From contig NZ_JANUFF010000001.1 in NCBI RefSeq assembly GCF_024806495.1, positions 496,001 through 560,000 of the forward strand: a stretch of DNA of 64,000 nt, given 5' to 3'. The stretch is from Chryseobacterium sp. JUb7. Its GTDB lineage: Bacteria; Bacteroidota; Bacteroidia; Flavobacteriales; Weeksellaceae. Positions 10,184 through 19,090 of the stretch are shown here, in pieces (the stretch's first letter is position 1; every line of letters begins with the position of its first letter). The notes beneath the pieces were generated by a model, which had not been told where the DNA came from, made no database searches, and saw nothing but the letters and a program-made list of their open reading frames with translations. The position numbers and the translations under genes are program-made.

Positions 10184-10216
10184 AAGAAACCTTAAGAAAA
10201 TCTCTTAAGGTTTCTT
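10184..10216 (+). terminator. 14-bp perfect hairpin between porQ and cmk
   Basis: AAGAAACCTTAAGA (10184-10197) and TCTTAAGGTTTCTT (10203-10216) form a perfect stem with a 5-nt loop, followed by GATTTTTAAG. It is likely a terminator or an RNA-stability element for porQ. A GAAATTTG box at 10237-10244 with TTG at 10215 may give cmk its own promoter. Confidence 0.6.
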
Positions 10217-10248
10217 GATTTTTAAGAAAATTTCTTGAAATTTGCGGT

Positions 10249-10923
10249 ATGAAAAAACCTGTAATTGCTATCGATGGGTACTCGTCTACCGGAAAAAGTT
10301 CAATCTCTAAAGTTATTGCTGAAAAACTGGGGCTTATTCATTTAGATACTGGTGCTCTTTATAGAGGTGTTACTTGGTTTGCCCTTCAAAATTGCCTTAA
10401 TGATGAGGGTTCTATTAATCTAAAAGAATTATTTTCATCTTTTGACCAAATTGAGCTTGAATTCAGAAATAACAACGGAGAGCTTGTTCTTTTTCTTAAC
10501 CACATTGATATTTCAAAAGCAATACGTTCCAATGAAGTTTCAGACAATGTAAGCCTGGTGGCCAAGCAGAAGGAAGTTCGTGACTTCTTGCTCCAGTCTC
10601 AACGCAGCCTGGCAGAAAAAGGCGGCATTATTATGGACGGACGTGACATAGGGACAGTTGTTCTGCCAAATGCGGACTTTAAATTCTTTCTTACTGCCAG
10701 CATTGATGAAAGAACAAAAAGAAGGTATATGGAACTTCTGGGACTGGGTATTGAGGCCAATGAACAGCAGGTAAAGGAAAATCTTATTGAACGTGATAAG
10801 ATCGATAGCGAAAGGGAAATTGCCCCGTTGAAGCAAGCTGAAGACGCAATCGTTATTGATAATACAAACCTTACCAAAAAGGAAACTATTGAAAGTATTC
10901 TATCTCACATTCAAAAGATTTAA
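10249..10923 (+). CDS. cmk: (d)CMP kinase
   Basis: A 224-residue cytidylate kinase phosphorylating CMP and dCMP. The P-loop GYSSTGKS is at residues 10-17, followed by 'LGLIHLDTGALYRG' (nucleotide-binding segment) and the 'GRDIGTVVLPNADFKFFLTAS' core with the lid R-RYMELLG. The C-terminal 'IDSEREIAPLKQAEDAIVIDNT' is typical of the family. Length is normal. It follows porQ after a hairpin and its own possible promoter. Confidence 0.95.
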   Translation: MKKPVIAIDGYSSTGKSSISKVIAEKLGLIHLDTGALYRGVTWFALQNCLNDEGSINLKELFSSFDQIELEFRNNNGELVLFLNHIDISKAIRSNEVSDNVSLVAKQKEVRDFLLQSQRSLAEKGGIIMDGRDIGTVVLPNADFKFFLTASIDERTKRRYMELLGLGIEANEQQVKENLIERDKIDSEREIAPLKQAEDAIVIDNTNLTKKETIESILSHIQKI

Positions 10924-11019
10924 CAATTTTTAATAGGCATACTGCCTCCTTTGGTATGTTAATTGTTGTTATGACAGCAAGGAAAAACTAATATTATTAA
11001 CTATTAAAAAAAACGAAAA

Positions 11020-11370
11020 ATGTCTAGAAAAGGAAACAATACAGCGGGTATATTAGCGGGACTTCTTGCAGGTGCTGCAGCAGGTGTGATCTTGGGAATG
11101 CTTTATGCTCCTGAAGAAGGTAAAGAAACAAGAAAGAAAATTAAAACTAAAGCAAACGACCTTAAAGATCAGGCAAAGAATAAATATGACGAAGTATCTG
11201 AAAAAGTTAAGGATCAGTACGGTAATATTTCTTCTACTTTCAAAGAAACAGCTAATAATGTAGCTCACACAATGAAAGACGGATACGATAAATATAAAGA
11301 TCAAATCGTTTCTAAAACTACAGACGTAGTAAAGGATGTAGAAGCAGGATTGAATGATCTTAAAAAATAA
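11020..11370 (+). CDS. YtxH domain-containing protein
   Basis: A 116-residue protein: a Gly/Ala-rich single membrane segment (residues 9-28, 'GILAGLLAGAAAGVILGMLY') followed by APEEGKETRKKI, the signature of the YtxH family, then about 80 residues of charged amphipathic helix (repeated K-D-KY-E patterns). YtxH-type proteins are linked with general stress and envelope responses; the mechanism is not established. It begins a trio with a holin-like membrane protein and an unknown protein, although a terminator at 11399 separates it from them. Confidence 0.8.
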   Translation: MSRKGNNTAGILAGLLAGAAAGVILGMLYAPEEGKETRKKIKTKANDLKDQAKNKYDEVSEKVKDQYGNISSTFKETANNVAHTMKDGYDKYKDQIVSKTTDVVKDVEAGLNDLKK

Positions 11371-11398
11371 ATAATTTATTTTTTAAGTAAATTATGGG

Positions 11399-11430
11399 AA
11401 GGAACTTTGTGCACGAAAGTTCCTTTTTTT
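11399..11430 (+). terminator. intrinsic terminator after the YtxH gene
   Basis: AAGGAACTTT pairs with AAAGTTCCTT around a 7-nt loop, followed by a T tract. It ends 20 nt before the next start, so it may act as a partial terminator controlling the downstream pair. Confidence 0.85.
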
Positions 11431-11449
11431 GTAACTTTAAATAAAAACA

Positions 11450-11758
11450 ATGATTGAAACTATAAAAGAATATGCTTCTAAGAGAATAGATCTGTTGAAA
11501 ATTGAAGCCACGGAAAAGTCTTCTATTTCAGCAGGAATGATTGCTTATTTTGTCATATTACTGGTTACCTTCACTTTTTTTCTTATCCTGTTCAACTTTG
11601 GAATCGCGTTCCTGATAGGAAGAGCGCTTGGCGATCACTCCTATGGATTCTTGGTTGTAGCTGCATTTTATTTTCTGATAATGATTTTTATTGTTATTTT
11701 TAAAAAGAAAATCGTAAATTATGTAGCTGATCAGGTTATTAAATTTTTAAATCATTAA
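11450..11758 (+). CDS. phage holin family (holin-X-like) membrane protein
   Basis: A 102-residue protein with a short N-terminal amphipathic helix ('IKEYASKRIDLLKIEATEK') and two membrane segments (about residues 28-55 and 64-86) joined by GRALGDHSYGF. This is the pattern of the YqjE/holin-X-like family, widespread in bacterial chromosomes with YtxH or YqjD neighbours. 'Holin' is a fold-based name and does not imply a phage. It is followed after 3 nt by the unknown 166-residue gene, so the two are translationally close. Confidence 0.65.
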   Translation: MIETIKEYASKRIDLLKIEATEKSSISAGMIAYFVILLVTFTFFLILFNFGIAFLIGRALGDHSYGFLVVAAFYFLIMIFIVIFKKKIVNYVADQVIKFLNH

Positions 11759-11761
11759 GCT

Positions 11762-12262
11762 ATGAGTAGAAAGTATGAAAGCTTAGAAGAGCTAAGAATA
11801 AAGAAAAAATTATTAAAAAGTGAAATTAATGATTTAGAAAATCTCCTTACCTTTAAAAACACAAAAGAAAGTTTAAGCGCTTTTACCAATGGTCTTACCG
11901 ACCAGTATTTACAGGAAAAAGTAGACGAAAACGGGGAAGAAAAAGTTGTTCTCAGAAAAGATGTAATTGTAAAACAGCTTACTTCAGAAATGAAGGATGT
12001 ATTTATCAATAAAAATGCAGCAAAAGAACTGGCCGGTTCAGCTTTAAAAAACTCAGGTGCCGTTGATGCTCTTATCAAATTAGGAGTTACAGCATTTGTA
12101 GGTAATTTTGCGAAGAAAAATATAAAAAGCTCCAACTGGAAGAAAAAACTTCTGGGTGCCGTCTTGATTTATCTTGCTCCTGTTGCCTTAAAATTTGTAC
12201 GAAAAAAATTAGAAACTTATCAGAAAAATAAAAGCGTTTCGAGTTTGGAACAGCTTATATAA
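11762..12262 (+). CDS. hypothetical protein cotranscribed with holin-like gene
   Basis: A 166-residue protein I do not recognise. The N-terminal 70 residues are highly charged and helical (E/K-rich, 'SLEELRIKKKLLKSEINDLEN'), probably coiled coil. A middle segment 'KDVFINKNAAKELAGSALKN' and a weakly hydrophobic stretch near 145 ('LLGAVLIYLAPVALKFV') suggest membrane association at the C-terminal part. Gene order YtxH, two-helix membrane protein, this protein suggests one envelope-stress module. It is separated from the previous stop by 3 nt. Confidence 0.65.
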   Translation: MSRKYESLEELRIKKKLLKSEINDLENLLTFKNTKESLSAFTNGLTDQYLQEKVDENGEEKVVLRKDVIVKQLTSEMKDVFINKNAAKELAGSALKNSGAVDALIKLGVTAFVGNFAKKNIKSSNWKKKLLGAVLIYLAPVALKFVRKKLETYQKNKSVSSLEQLI

Positions 12263-12280
12263 ATTATAAGAAGTTAAAAA

Positions 12281-12339
12281 CTAGAGGTTAGAAGTTAGTC
12301 TAAAACAATTGTTAAGTTTTACTAATTTCTAACCTCTAA
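12281..12339. terminator. long imperfect hairpin between convergent genes
   Basis: CTAGAGGTTAGAAGTTAGT (12281-12299) is inverted at 12321-12339 with one mismatch, around a 21-nt loop. The arms lie between convergent genes and T- and A-rich flanks occur on both sides, so a bidirectional terminator is likely. Confidence 0.6.
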
Positions 12340-12347
12340 TTTCTTTT

Positions 12348-13073
12348 TTATTTTGAGTACAATTGTCCTAAAATAATCCCTGCAGCCATAGAAACATTCA
12401 GGCTTTCTGTAGACTGTGATTTTCCAAATCTTGGGATACTGATGCTTTTCTGAAGTAATTTTTCAGTTTCCGGACGCATTCCGTTGCCCTCATTTCCCAG
12501 AATTAAATTTAATTTTTCAGGTTTTTCAAAAGAATAAATATTTTCACCTTCCATATCGGTTCCAATATTTACATTTTCAGTATTTGAAAGATACTCTACA
12601 AGATCAGTATAAACAATATTGACTCTTGCAAAAGATCCCATCGTAGCCTGAATAACTTTAGGATTATAAAAATCTACCGTATCTTCACTACAAATAATCT
12701 GCTCAATACCAAACCAGTCCGCAAGCCTTATAATAGTCCCTAAATTACCGGGATCCTGGATTCCGTCCAAAACCAGCTGCACTTTCTTGTCTTCCAGTTT
12801 TTCTTCCTCATTAAGATAGCAAATCGCTATAGAATCTTTAGGCGTTTTAAGAAAACTGATTTTTTTAAGCTCATTTTCAGAGATATGAGTAATGGGCACA
12901 TCTGTACGGTCCAATTTTTGCGGATCGGTAGATAATATTTCTTTAATTTTAAAGTTAGATTTGAAAAGTTCACAAATGATTTTATTACCTTCAACCAAAA
13001 ACAAATTGTATTTTTGTCTGAACTTCTTTTTATCTAAAGACTGTAAAATTTTTATTGTATGAGCTGTAAGCAT
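12348..13073 (-). CDS. TrmH/SpoU-family RNA 2'-O-methyltransferase
   Basis: A SPOUT-fold RNA ribose methyltransferase of about 241 residues. The N-terminal substrate-binding domain ('KFRQKYNLFLVEG') is followed by 'LVLDGIQDPGNLGTIIR' (motif 1) and the knot motifs LILGNEGNGM and SIPRFGKSQSTESLNVSMAAGI. The exact target (rRNA or tRNA) is not determined. The start is set at the second Met, which matches the usual family N-terminus; an upstream ATG at 13091 adds six residues. The 5' end overlaps the divergent outer-membrane protein gene by 15 nt. Confidence 0.9.
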   Translation of the reverse strand: MLTAHTIKILQSLDKKKFRQKYNLFLVEGNKIICELFKSNFKIKEILSTDPQKLDRTDVPITHISENELKKISFLKTPKDSIAICYLNEEEKLEDKKVQLVLDGIQDPGNLGTIIRLADWFGIEQIICSEDTVDFYNPKVIQATMGSFARVNIVYTDLVEYLSNTENVNIGTDMEGENIYSFEKPEKLNLILGNEGNGMRPETEKLLQKSISIPRFGKSQSTESLNVSMAAGIILGQLYSK

Positions 13074-15659
13074 TATAAGAATTCTCCTCAAAAATATTAT
13101 AAAATTATTTCATTTGCAACATTTGTTAGCCTCCTTTATGCTTGTAGTACAACTAAAAAAGTTCCGGATGGTGAATATCTGCTATCTTCCAACACATTTG
13201 AATTTGAGGATAAAAAGCAGCCATTTGACAGTGAATTAAAAGGTTACGCACAGCAAAAGCCTAATAAAAAGCAGTTAATTTTCATGCCTTTAAGTTTGTG
13301 GTTATATAATGCCGCCAATCCGAAATACGATACTATTCTCAATGAATATATGACGTATCCCGGAGAGATGAGAAATCAAAAACTAAGGGATTCTCTTTTT
13401 CTGAAATACAATATGAAAAGCAGTGTCGGAAAAAGTTTATTCTTAGACAGACTTTATCACAGCTGGGGATCTCCTCCTGTAATTTTGGACCAGACAAAAA
13501 CTGAAAAAGGAGCTGAATCTATTGAAAAGAGATTAACTTACCGAGGATACTGGGATGCAGAAGTAAAATTTAAGCATAAGCTTGATTCTGCGGCTAAAAA
13601 AGCGGCTGTCAACTATTTTATTACGCATAATGACCCTACGATCATCAAGGAATATTATTACAATATTTCAGATCCTATTATTAAAAATATTTATCAGCAA
13701 AAAATCCATGAGAGCCTTATAAGATCTGGTAAAATTCTTGATCAGACCGTTCTGGAAAAAGAAGTGACAAGAATTAATGATCAGATGAGAGATTATGGTT
13801 ATTATAAATTCAATAGTCTTGGGGACGAAATATATTTTGTAGCGGATTCTTTAAAAAGCAGAAAACAAGTCCCTCTTACGCTGGAAATACACAGGGATTC
13901 TATAGACTCACCATATAAAAGAGCAACGATAGGTAATATTGATGTGGCCATTGTTGATGAAATGAGTGATTTTCCCAAAAAAACAAAAAAAGACAGTTTA
14001 AGAGGAATTAATTTTCATAAAACAACCGACAAGTACAAAACGCGCTCATTATGGAGGGCTATTATTGTTGGAAATAAGCAGATCTATGACCAGAAGAAAC
14101 TGGATCTTACCAAAAGAAATCTTTTATCGATGAACAATTTCAGTGTTCTGAAAGCTAAAGATTCCTTGAGAAGAGGCGGTGGAACTTCTCCGAATGACAG
14201 TATCGTTGACGTTATGTATGTCCTGAAGCCACTTCCAAAATATGAATTAAAAGTGGGTACAGATGTGAACTACTCCCAATTGCTGAATCTTGGAGTATCG
14301 CCTTCTATTGACCTGACAACTAGAAATGTTTTCAACGGTGCCGAAAACCTTTCAACCAGTCTTTCGGGAACATTTGGTTCTATCCGAAGTACAAAAGATA
14401 TCAGTAAAAGAGTTTTAGCCTATGAAATATCTGCACAGGCATCTTTAAATTTCCCAAGACTGCTGTTACCGTTTGATTATTATAAATGGCTTCCAAAAAG
14501 ATACAGCCCGACTTCATCTATTGTATTAGGAGCTTCTGTTCAGAACAATATTGGATTAGGAAGAGTTAACTTTAATACTGGTTTAAATTATATGGCAACG
14601 GTAAATGATAAAGTGTCTCACAGGCTAACACTTTTCAATACCCAGCTGAGTTTAACAAAAAATAAAGCTGCCTACTATGATTATTTTCCTAATGACAATA
14701 GTATCCGCGAAGAAATATTCAATGATTATTTCATATCTCACCCTATATTAAAGCAGGATTTTCTTGCCGGTCTGGTATCTATCGATAAGGTTTCCGAGGA
14801 TATTATTAATGATGAGAATTATATTGGAAATTTGGATCAGCAAGGTCTGGATCTTTATAATGCTTTTACAGGAACATTGATCAACAAGGACAGACAGACA
14901 CAGGATGTCCTGATTTCATCTATGATTTATAATTTCGTTTATAACGAGATTGGAAAAAAAGACTATCCGAATGCCTTCTATTTTAATGGGAAAATAGAGC
15001 TTGCCGGAAATATATTAAGTGCTTTTAACCAAAAAAGAGATGATGGAGGTGGTATTGTCACAAGTCCTCAAAGAACAATTTTTGGTATTCCTTACGCTCA
15101 GTTTGTGAAGTTTGATATCGATGTAAGAAAATATTTTAAAATTAACCGAAATACTTTGGTTTTACGTCAGTTTGTCGGTGTGGGAGTTCCTTACGGAAAC
15201 TCTTCTACCATGCCTGTTATCAGATCTTATTTTAATGGAGGATCCAATGATATCAGGGCATGGGTAGCTTTTGGAGGACTGGGTCCTGCAGATTCTCAGG
15301 TTGATGAAAGAGTCCGAACATACATGACAGACAACGTAAAACTAACCACCAATATTGAATACAGAATGCCTATCACCGATATGTATGAAGCTGCAATCTT
15401 CACCGATATCGGTAATACATGGAGTCTGAGAAACTTCAATGACGGCTATGGTGATGAATTTAAATTTAATAAATTTTTAGGTCAGGTAGGTGTCGGAAGT
15501 GGATTTGGTTTAAGGGTAAATGTAGCCTACATCACCTTAAGACTGGATCTGGCATATAAAATATACGATCCTAACAAGCCAGATGGCGAAAAATGGAGAC
15601 TGAATAACTTCCAGCCTTTCAAACCGACATTAAATATCGCATTTGGATATCCTTTTTAA
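13059..15659 (+). CDS. BamA/TamA-family outer membrane protein
   Basis: An 866-residue outer-membrane protein. The N-terminal leader ends in 'LLYACSTTKKVPDGEYLL', a lipoprotein-type cleavage site at Cys29 and the phylum's typical start for TamA-like proteins. POTRA-like repeats occupy about residues 100-390 ('EKEVTRINDQMRDYGYYKF'), and the C-terminal half is an Omp85 surface-antigen barrel. Barrel hallmarks include 'SYFNGGSNDIRAWVAFGGLGP' and a C-terminal aromatic 'NIAFGYPF'. It probably inserts or assembles outer-membrane components. It diverges from trmH and converges with the next gene, stop codons overlapping by 3 nt. Confidence 0.88.
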   Translation: MSCKHYKNSPQKYYKIISFATFVSLLYACSTTKKVPDGEYLLSSNTFEFEDKKQPFDSELKGYAQQKPNKKQLIFMPLSLWLYNAANPKYDTILNEYMTYPGEMRNQKLRDSLFLKYNMKSSVGKSLFLDRLYHSWGSPPVILDQTKTEKGAESIEKRLTYRGYWDAEVKFKHKLDSAAKKAAVNYFITHNDPTIIKEYYYNISDPIIKNIYQQKIHESLIRSGKILDQTVLEKEVTRINDQMRDYGYYKFNSLGDEIYFVADSLKSRKQVPLTLEIHRDSIDSPYKRATIGNIDVAIVDEMSDFPKKTKKDSLRGINFHKTTDKYKTRSLWRAIIVGNKQIYDQKKLDLTKRNLLSMNNFSVLKAKDSLRRGGGTSPNDSIVDVMYVLKPLPKYELKVGTDVNYSQLLNLGVSPSIDLTTRNVFNGAENLSTSLSGTFGSIRSTKDISKRVLAYEISAQASLNFPRLLLPFDYYKWLPKRYSPTSSIVLGASVQNNIGLGRVNFNTGLNYMATVNDKVSHRLTLFNTQLSLTKNKAAYYDYFPNDNSIREEIFNDYFISHPILKQDFLAGLVSIDKVSEDIINDENYIGNLDQQGLDLYNAFTGTLINKDRQTQDVLISSMIYNFVYNEIGKKDYPNAFYFNGKIELAGNILSAFNQKRDDGGGIVTSPQRTIFGIPYAQFVKFDIDVRKYFKINRNTLVLRQFVGVGVPYGNSSTMPVIRSYFNGGSNDIRAWVAFGGLGPADSQVDERVRTYMTDNVKLTTNIEYRMPITDMYEAAIFTDIGNTWSLRNFNDGYGDEFKFNKFLGQVGVGSGFGLRVNVAYITLRLDLAYKIYDPNKPDGEKWRLNNFQPFKPTLNIAFGYPF

Positions 15660-16273
15660 TCAGGGGAAATACCTAATGTAAAATACACTACAGCAGCCAC
15701 TCTGGCGAGAACTTCCCTGGATTGGTTTCTGTAGTAACTTTCGGGTTTTGAAACATCTTGAGCATCAAAGCCCAACGCATTCATATTATTGTTTCGGGCA
15801 AAAAACAAGGCCCGTAAATTATGAAATCCCTGTGAAACAATAATCACATTATCTTTCTTATAAACATCCTTACAGCGAAGAATACTTTTGTAGGTATTAA
15901 AACCTTTAGGGTCTTCTACAATAATATCGGCCGGAACACCTTCCTGATAAACAAGGTATTTTTTCATGGCTGCAGGCTCATTGTAACCTTTGCTTTTTTC
16001 TCCGCTTACAATAATCTGTTTGATTTTCCCATGATGATAAAGTAAAGCCGTTGCATCCATCCTTTTGGTAAAATAAGGATTAGAAAGCCCAGATTTCATT
16101 TTGGGTGAAGTACCCAAGACCAAAGCAATCTCACGAGGCGGTATTTTAGAAATTTTTGTATACGTTCTTCCTCCGGTAAGAGCAAAAACCCAGGCATTGG
16201 CAAGACATATTAATAGTATACCAATTTCTATCGATATAAAACCAAGATTAAATATGTTCTTTACAATTCTCAA
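15656..16273 (-). CDS. SanA/YdcF (DUF218) family membrane protein
   Basis: A 205-residue protein with one N-terminal membrane helix (residues 9-31) and a periplasmic DUF218 domain. Diagnostic segments are 'IALVLGTSPKMKSG', 'IKQIIVSGEKS', 'EDPKGFNTYKSI' and 'VIIVSQGFHNLRALFFAR'. The E. coli homologue SanA affects envelope barrier function toward vancomycin at high temperature, and ElyC acts in lipid-carrier metabolism; the enzymatic role is unclear. Its start overlaps the stop of the upstream reductase by 4 nt, so translation is probably coupled. Confidence 0.85.
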   Translation of the reverse strand: MRIVKNIFNLGFISIEIGILLICLANAWVFALTGGRTYTKISKIPPREIALVLGTSPKMKSGLSNPYFTKRMDATALLYHHGKIKQIIVSGEKSKGYNEPAAMKKYLVYQEGVPADIIVEDPKGFNTYKSILRCKDVYKKDNVIIVSQGFHNLRALFFARNNNMNALGFDAQDVSKPESYYRNQSREVLARVAAVVYFTLGISPD

Positions 16274-17394
16274 CTCAGATCAAAGTTAAGCTTTATTTTT
16301 TTGCTTTTAGCAATCGACATACAAGCTAAAATATGTCCTTTTTGTTCTTCTTTTTCTGTTAAATATTCATTTTCAAGCAATTCCACCTCTCCTTCTTCCA
16401 AAATACACTCACAGCTCCCGCAGATTCCCGATTTGCATGAATATGGAACAGGAAATTTTTGGATTAACAGCTGCTGCAGAACTTTTTCAGTATTATCCGG
16501 AAGTTCTGTATGGTATTGTTTTCCCAGCATCTGAAAATCAACGGCTACATTTTCAATTAACGGAAACTCTTTTTCAATAGGATAAATATCGTCATTAAAT
16601 TCTTCAAAAAGTTCAAAATGAATATTTTTTTTCGGAATTCCGTGATGATAACATGCATTGGCAAGGGTTTTAATCATCTCTCCTTTTCCACAGATCAGGA
16701 CTTCATCTACAGCATCCCAAATGGTAGATTCTTCATCCGTATCATCTAAATGTAGAATTTGATTAATAATTAAATTTAATTTCTTCTCATCTAGCCTTCC
16801 GTAAAAGAAATGATTAGAAGGTTTTTCACGTGAAAAGAAATAAAAAATCTGCAATCTGTCGCCGCAGGTTCGGGTCAGATTATCCAAAGCATCTCTGTAC
16901 ACCAGATCTTCAGAGCTTTTATTTCCAAAGAATAAAAATAATCTTGTCCGGGGTTCATTATGAAGAATATTCTTAAAATGACTTAAAATCGGAGTAATTC
17001 CTATTCCGGCTGCAAATCCCACAATCGTTCTGAATTCACTTGGTTTTGAGACTAAAGTAAACCTGCCGGCAGGTTCACTCACCAAAAGCTCATCTCCGGG
17101 ATTATAATTTTTGAACAATTGTGAAGCTGCACCATCAGAAGAGTTCATTTTTATTCCTAAAGCAATTTTTTTCTCATAAGGCGCTGAAGTCATCGAATAA
17201 TCATTGACGACATCTTCATCATGCGACTGAAATTTTACACTTACAAACTGCCCTGCTTCAAATTGAAATTGATCTTGTAAGCTCTCCGGAATCTCCAGTT
17301 CCAAAGAGAAAGTATTTTTGGTCAGTTCTTCCTTTTTCGCTATTTTTAACCAATGAAACTGCGTCAGTTTCCCTTTATAGATTTGTTGTTCCAT
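16270..17394 (-). CDS. PaaE-like ferredoxin/flavin oxidoreductase
   Basis: A 374-residue three-domain reductase. An FAD-binding barrel (residues 10-115, with 'NDYSMTSAPYEKKIALGIK') is followed by an NAD(P)-binding domain (120-265, 'IVGFAAGIGITPILSHFKNI', 'LFFGNKSSEDLVYRD') and a C-terminal plant-type [2Fe-2S] ferredoxin with Cys320, Cys325, Cys328 and Cys358. This architecture matches PaaE, the reductase of phenylacetyl-CoA epoxidase, but no paaABCD genes are nearby. It more likely passes electrons from NAD(P)H to another oxygenase or desaturase. It diverges from the TlpA-like gene with a 32-nt gap. Confidence 0.85.
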   Translation of the reverse strand: MEQQIYKGKLTQFHWLKIAKKEELTKNTFSLELEIPESLQDQFQFEAGQFVSVKFQSHDEDVVNDYSMTSAPYEKKIALGIKMNSSDGAASQLFKNYNPGDELLVSEPAGRFTLVSKPSEFRTIVGFAAGIGITPILSHFKNILHNEPRTRLFLFFGNKSSEDLVYRDALDNLTRTCGDRLQIFYFFSREKPSNHFFYGRLDEKKLNLIINQILHLDDTDEESTIWDAVDEVLICGKGEMIKTLANACYHHGIPKKNIHFELFEEFNDDIYPIEKEFPLIENVAVDFQMLGKQYHTELPDNTEKVLQQLLIQKFPVPYSCKSGICGSCECILEEGEVELLENEYLTEKEEQKGHILACMSIAKSKKIKLNFDLS

Positions 17395-17426
17395 AACTTC
17401 AATTCAAAAATAGATAAAAAATAATT

Positions 17427-17981
17427 ATGAAGAAGATAATTTTATCCACGTTTGTTGTACTTGCACTCTCAAGCTGCAAAAAGGAAAATCAGAAAATTGA
17501 AGATCAAACAGCTACAACAGATTCAGTTTCAACCCCTGAGCCAACTTCGGCTCCTGTAGCTTTAAAAATGGTGACTCCACAACAGGCTTCCGAATTTTTG
17601 GGTAAAAAGAACGATACTTTATATGTGACTAATTTCTTTGCCACTTGGTGTGGTCCTTGTGTAAGAGAAATTCCGCATTTTAAAAATAAAATTCAGGAAT
17701 TAAACGGCAAGCCTGTAAAAATTACATTCATAAGCCTTGATAACAAAAACGTCTGGAATACAGATGTTCCCCGTTTCGTAGATGAACAGGGGATTCGTAA
17801 CAACACCGTTCTGCTGGATGGTGAACTTTTGGATGGAAAATTCTTTAGCACCAATTTCAAAGAATGGACAGGTAGCGCTATTCCTTTTACTTTCATGAGA
17901 AAAGGAGACAAAACTGACGAAACTTTGGGAATGATTACAGAGGAGCAGCTTAATGATAAGATTAGCTCTCTTTTAAAATAA
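17427..17981 (+). CDS. TlpA-like thioredoxin-fold lipoprotein
   Basis: A 184-residue lipoprotein: signal peptide with lipobox ALSSC at Cys17, a Ser/Thr/Pro-rich linker to about residue 45, then a TlpA/ResA thioredoxin domain with active site WCGPC (Cys75, Cys78) and the cis-proline segment 'SAIPFTF'. It should reduce or exchange disulfides on the periplasmic side. It lies only 16 nt upstream of the FecCD permease gene, suggesting cotranscription, although a functional link to metal or haem import is only inferred. Confidence 0.85.
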   Translation: MKKIILSTFVVLALSSCKKENQKIEDQTATTDSVSTPEPTSAPVALKMVTPQQASEFLGKKNDTLYVTNFFATWCGPCVREIPHFKNKIQELNGKPVKITFISLDNKNVWNTDVPRFVDEQGIRNNTVLLDGELLDGKFFSTNFKEWTGSAIPFTFMRKGDKTDETLGMITEEQLNDKISSLLK

Positions 17982-17997
17982 AACTTACAGGCTTTTT

Positions 17998-18969
17998 ATG
18001 TCAAATAAGTTTAAAATCCTGTGTTTATTGTTATTAGTCGCTATTATTTTAACCGCGATAATCAACGTGAATACAGGATTTTTACATTTAAATTTTCAGG
18101 ATTTTTTTTATGACTCGTCCAACAGTCAGATTGCAGAAATCCGTATAAACCGTGTTTTGGTGATGCTGTTGGCAGGAATTTCAATTCCTACTTCAGGTTT
18201 TCTGATGCAGGAATATTTTCAAAATCCATTGGCAGGACCTGATATTTTAGGAATCACCTCCGTTGCCAGTTTATCCGTGGCATTTTACATTTTTTTTTCA
18301 CATGACATTCTGCTTCCGGAATTCCTTCAGAACAGTTTTTTAAGTTTGTCTGCGATTATCGGAAGTTTATTATTGATGCTGGTTTTATTATCGATGTCAA
18401 ATAAATTTCAGGATAAATCTTATTTAATAATTTTCGGCTTTCTGGTTTCGGCTTTTGCCGGGGCCATTGTTTCACTGCTTCAGTTTTATGCAGAAAATCA
18501 GAGCTTAAAAAACTATATCTTATGGTCTTTCGGAGCCAATAATATGGTGTCACGAAACCAAATTTATGTATTATCGATATTGGTTTTATTAGGATTATTT
18601 ATCTGTTTTAAAAGCATAAAACCGTTGATTGGAAATTCATTGGGAAGCTCCTATGCACAAAGTCTAGGAGTCAATTTAAGTCAATTAAAACTTTTGATCA
18701 TTATTGCTTCTTCCCTGCTTTCGGCATCGATTACGGCATTTTTGGGACCTATTTTATTCATAGGAATTATTGTCCCCCATTTTTGCCGATTGATTTATAA
18801 TCCTGCAAAACTCTGGCAGCAATGGATTTTAAATATGTTCCTGGGTATGTTAATGATGTTATTTTTCTCAATAATCGCTGAAAAATCTCAGATTCCTTTG
18901 AATGTGATAAGTTCTGTTTTTGGAATTCCTGTGATTTTAATGATGCTTTTGAAACAGAATAAAGTTTAG
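17998..18969 (+). CDS. FecCD-family ABC transporter permease
   Basis: A 323-residue, about nine-helix inner-membrane permease of the iron-siderophore/haem/B12 family. Typical segments are 'RINRVLVMLLAGISIPTSGFLMQEYFQNPLAGPDILGITSVAS', split here as the RV-AG-SL-G and NPLA-P-LG motifs, and the coupling helix 'GPILFIGIIVPHFCRLI'. It pairs with the ATPase gene at 19360, but no substrate-binding protein gene is in the neighbourhood, so the substrate is unknown. The two transporter genes are separated by a gene remnant. Confidence 0.85.
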   Translation: MSNKFKILCLLLLVAIILTAIINVNTGFLHLNFQDFFYDSSNSQIAEIRINRVLVMLLAGISIPTSGFLMQEYFQNPLAGPDILGITSVASLSVAFYIFFSHDILLPEFLQNSFLSLSAIIGSLLLMLVLLSMSNKFQDKSYLIIFGFLVSAFAGAIVSLLQFYAENQSLKNYILWSFGANNMVSRNQIYVLSILVLLGLFICFKSIKPLIGNSLGSSYAQSLGVNLSQLKLLIIIASSLLSASITAFLGPILFIGIIVPHFCRLIYNPAKLWQQWILNMFLGMLMMLFFSIIAEKSQIPLNVISSVFGIPVILMMLLKQNKV

Positions 18970-19090
18970 GTATTGGTTTTTCGAAGGTGCAAAGTTATTT
19001 TCTTTAAGTTTGTGCTTTTAGACTCAAGGATTTTATCTTCGATAAAATTTAAAACTGCATATTGTATTATTCAAATCAGAAACAATACAA

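Noticed and set aside
10935..10966. Hairpin-like sequence after cmk (GGCATAC...GTATGTT)
   Set aside because: Short, interrupted stem and no T tract; not convincing as a terminator.
13074..13091. Upstream ATG for the TrmH-type gene
   Set aside because: Adds six residues not expected in the family and enlarges the overlap with the divergent gene; the second Met fits better.
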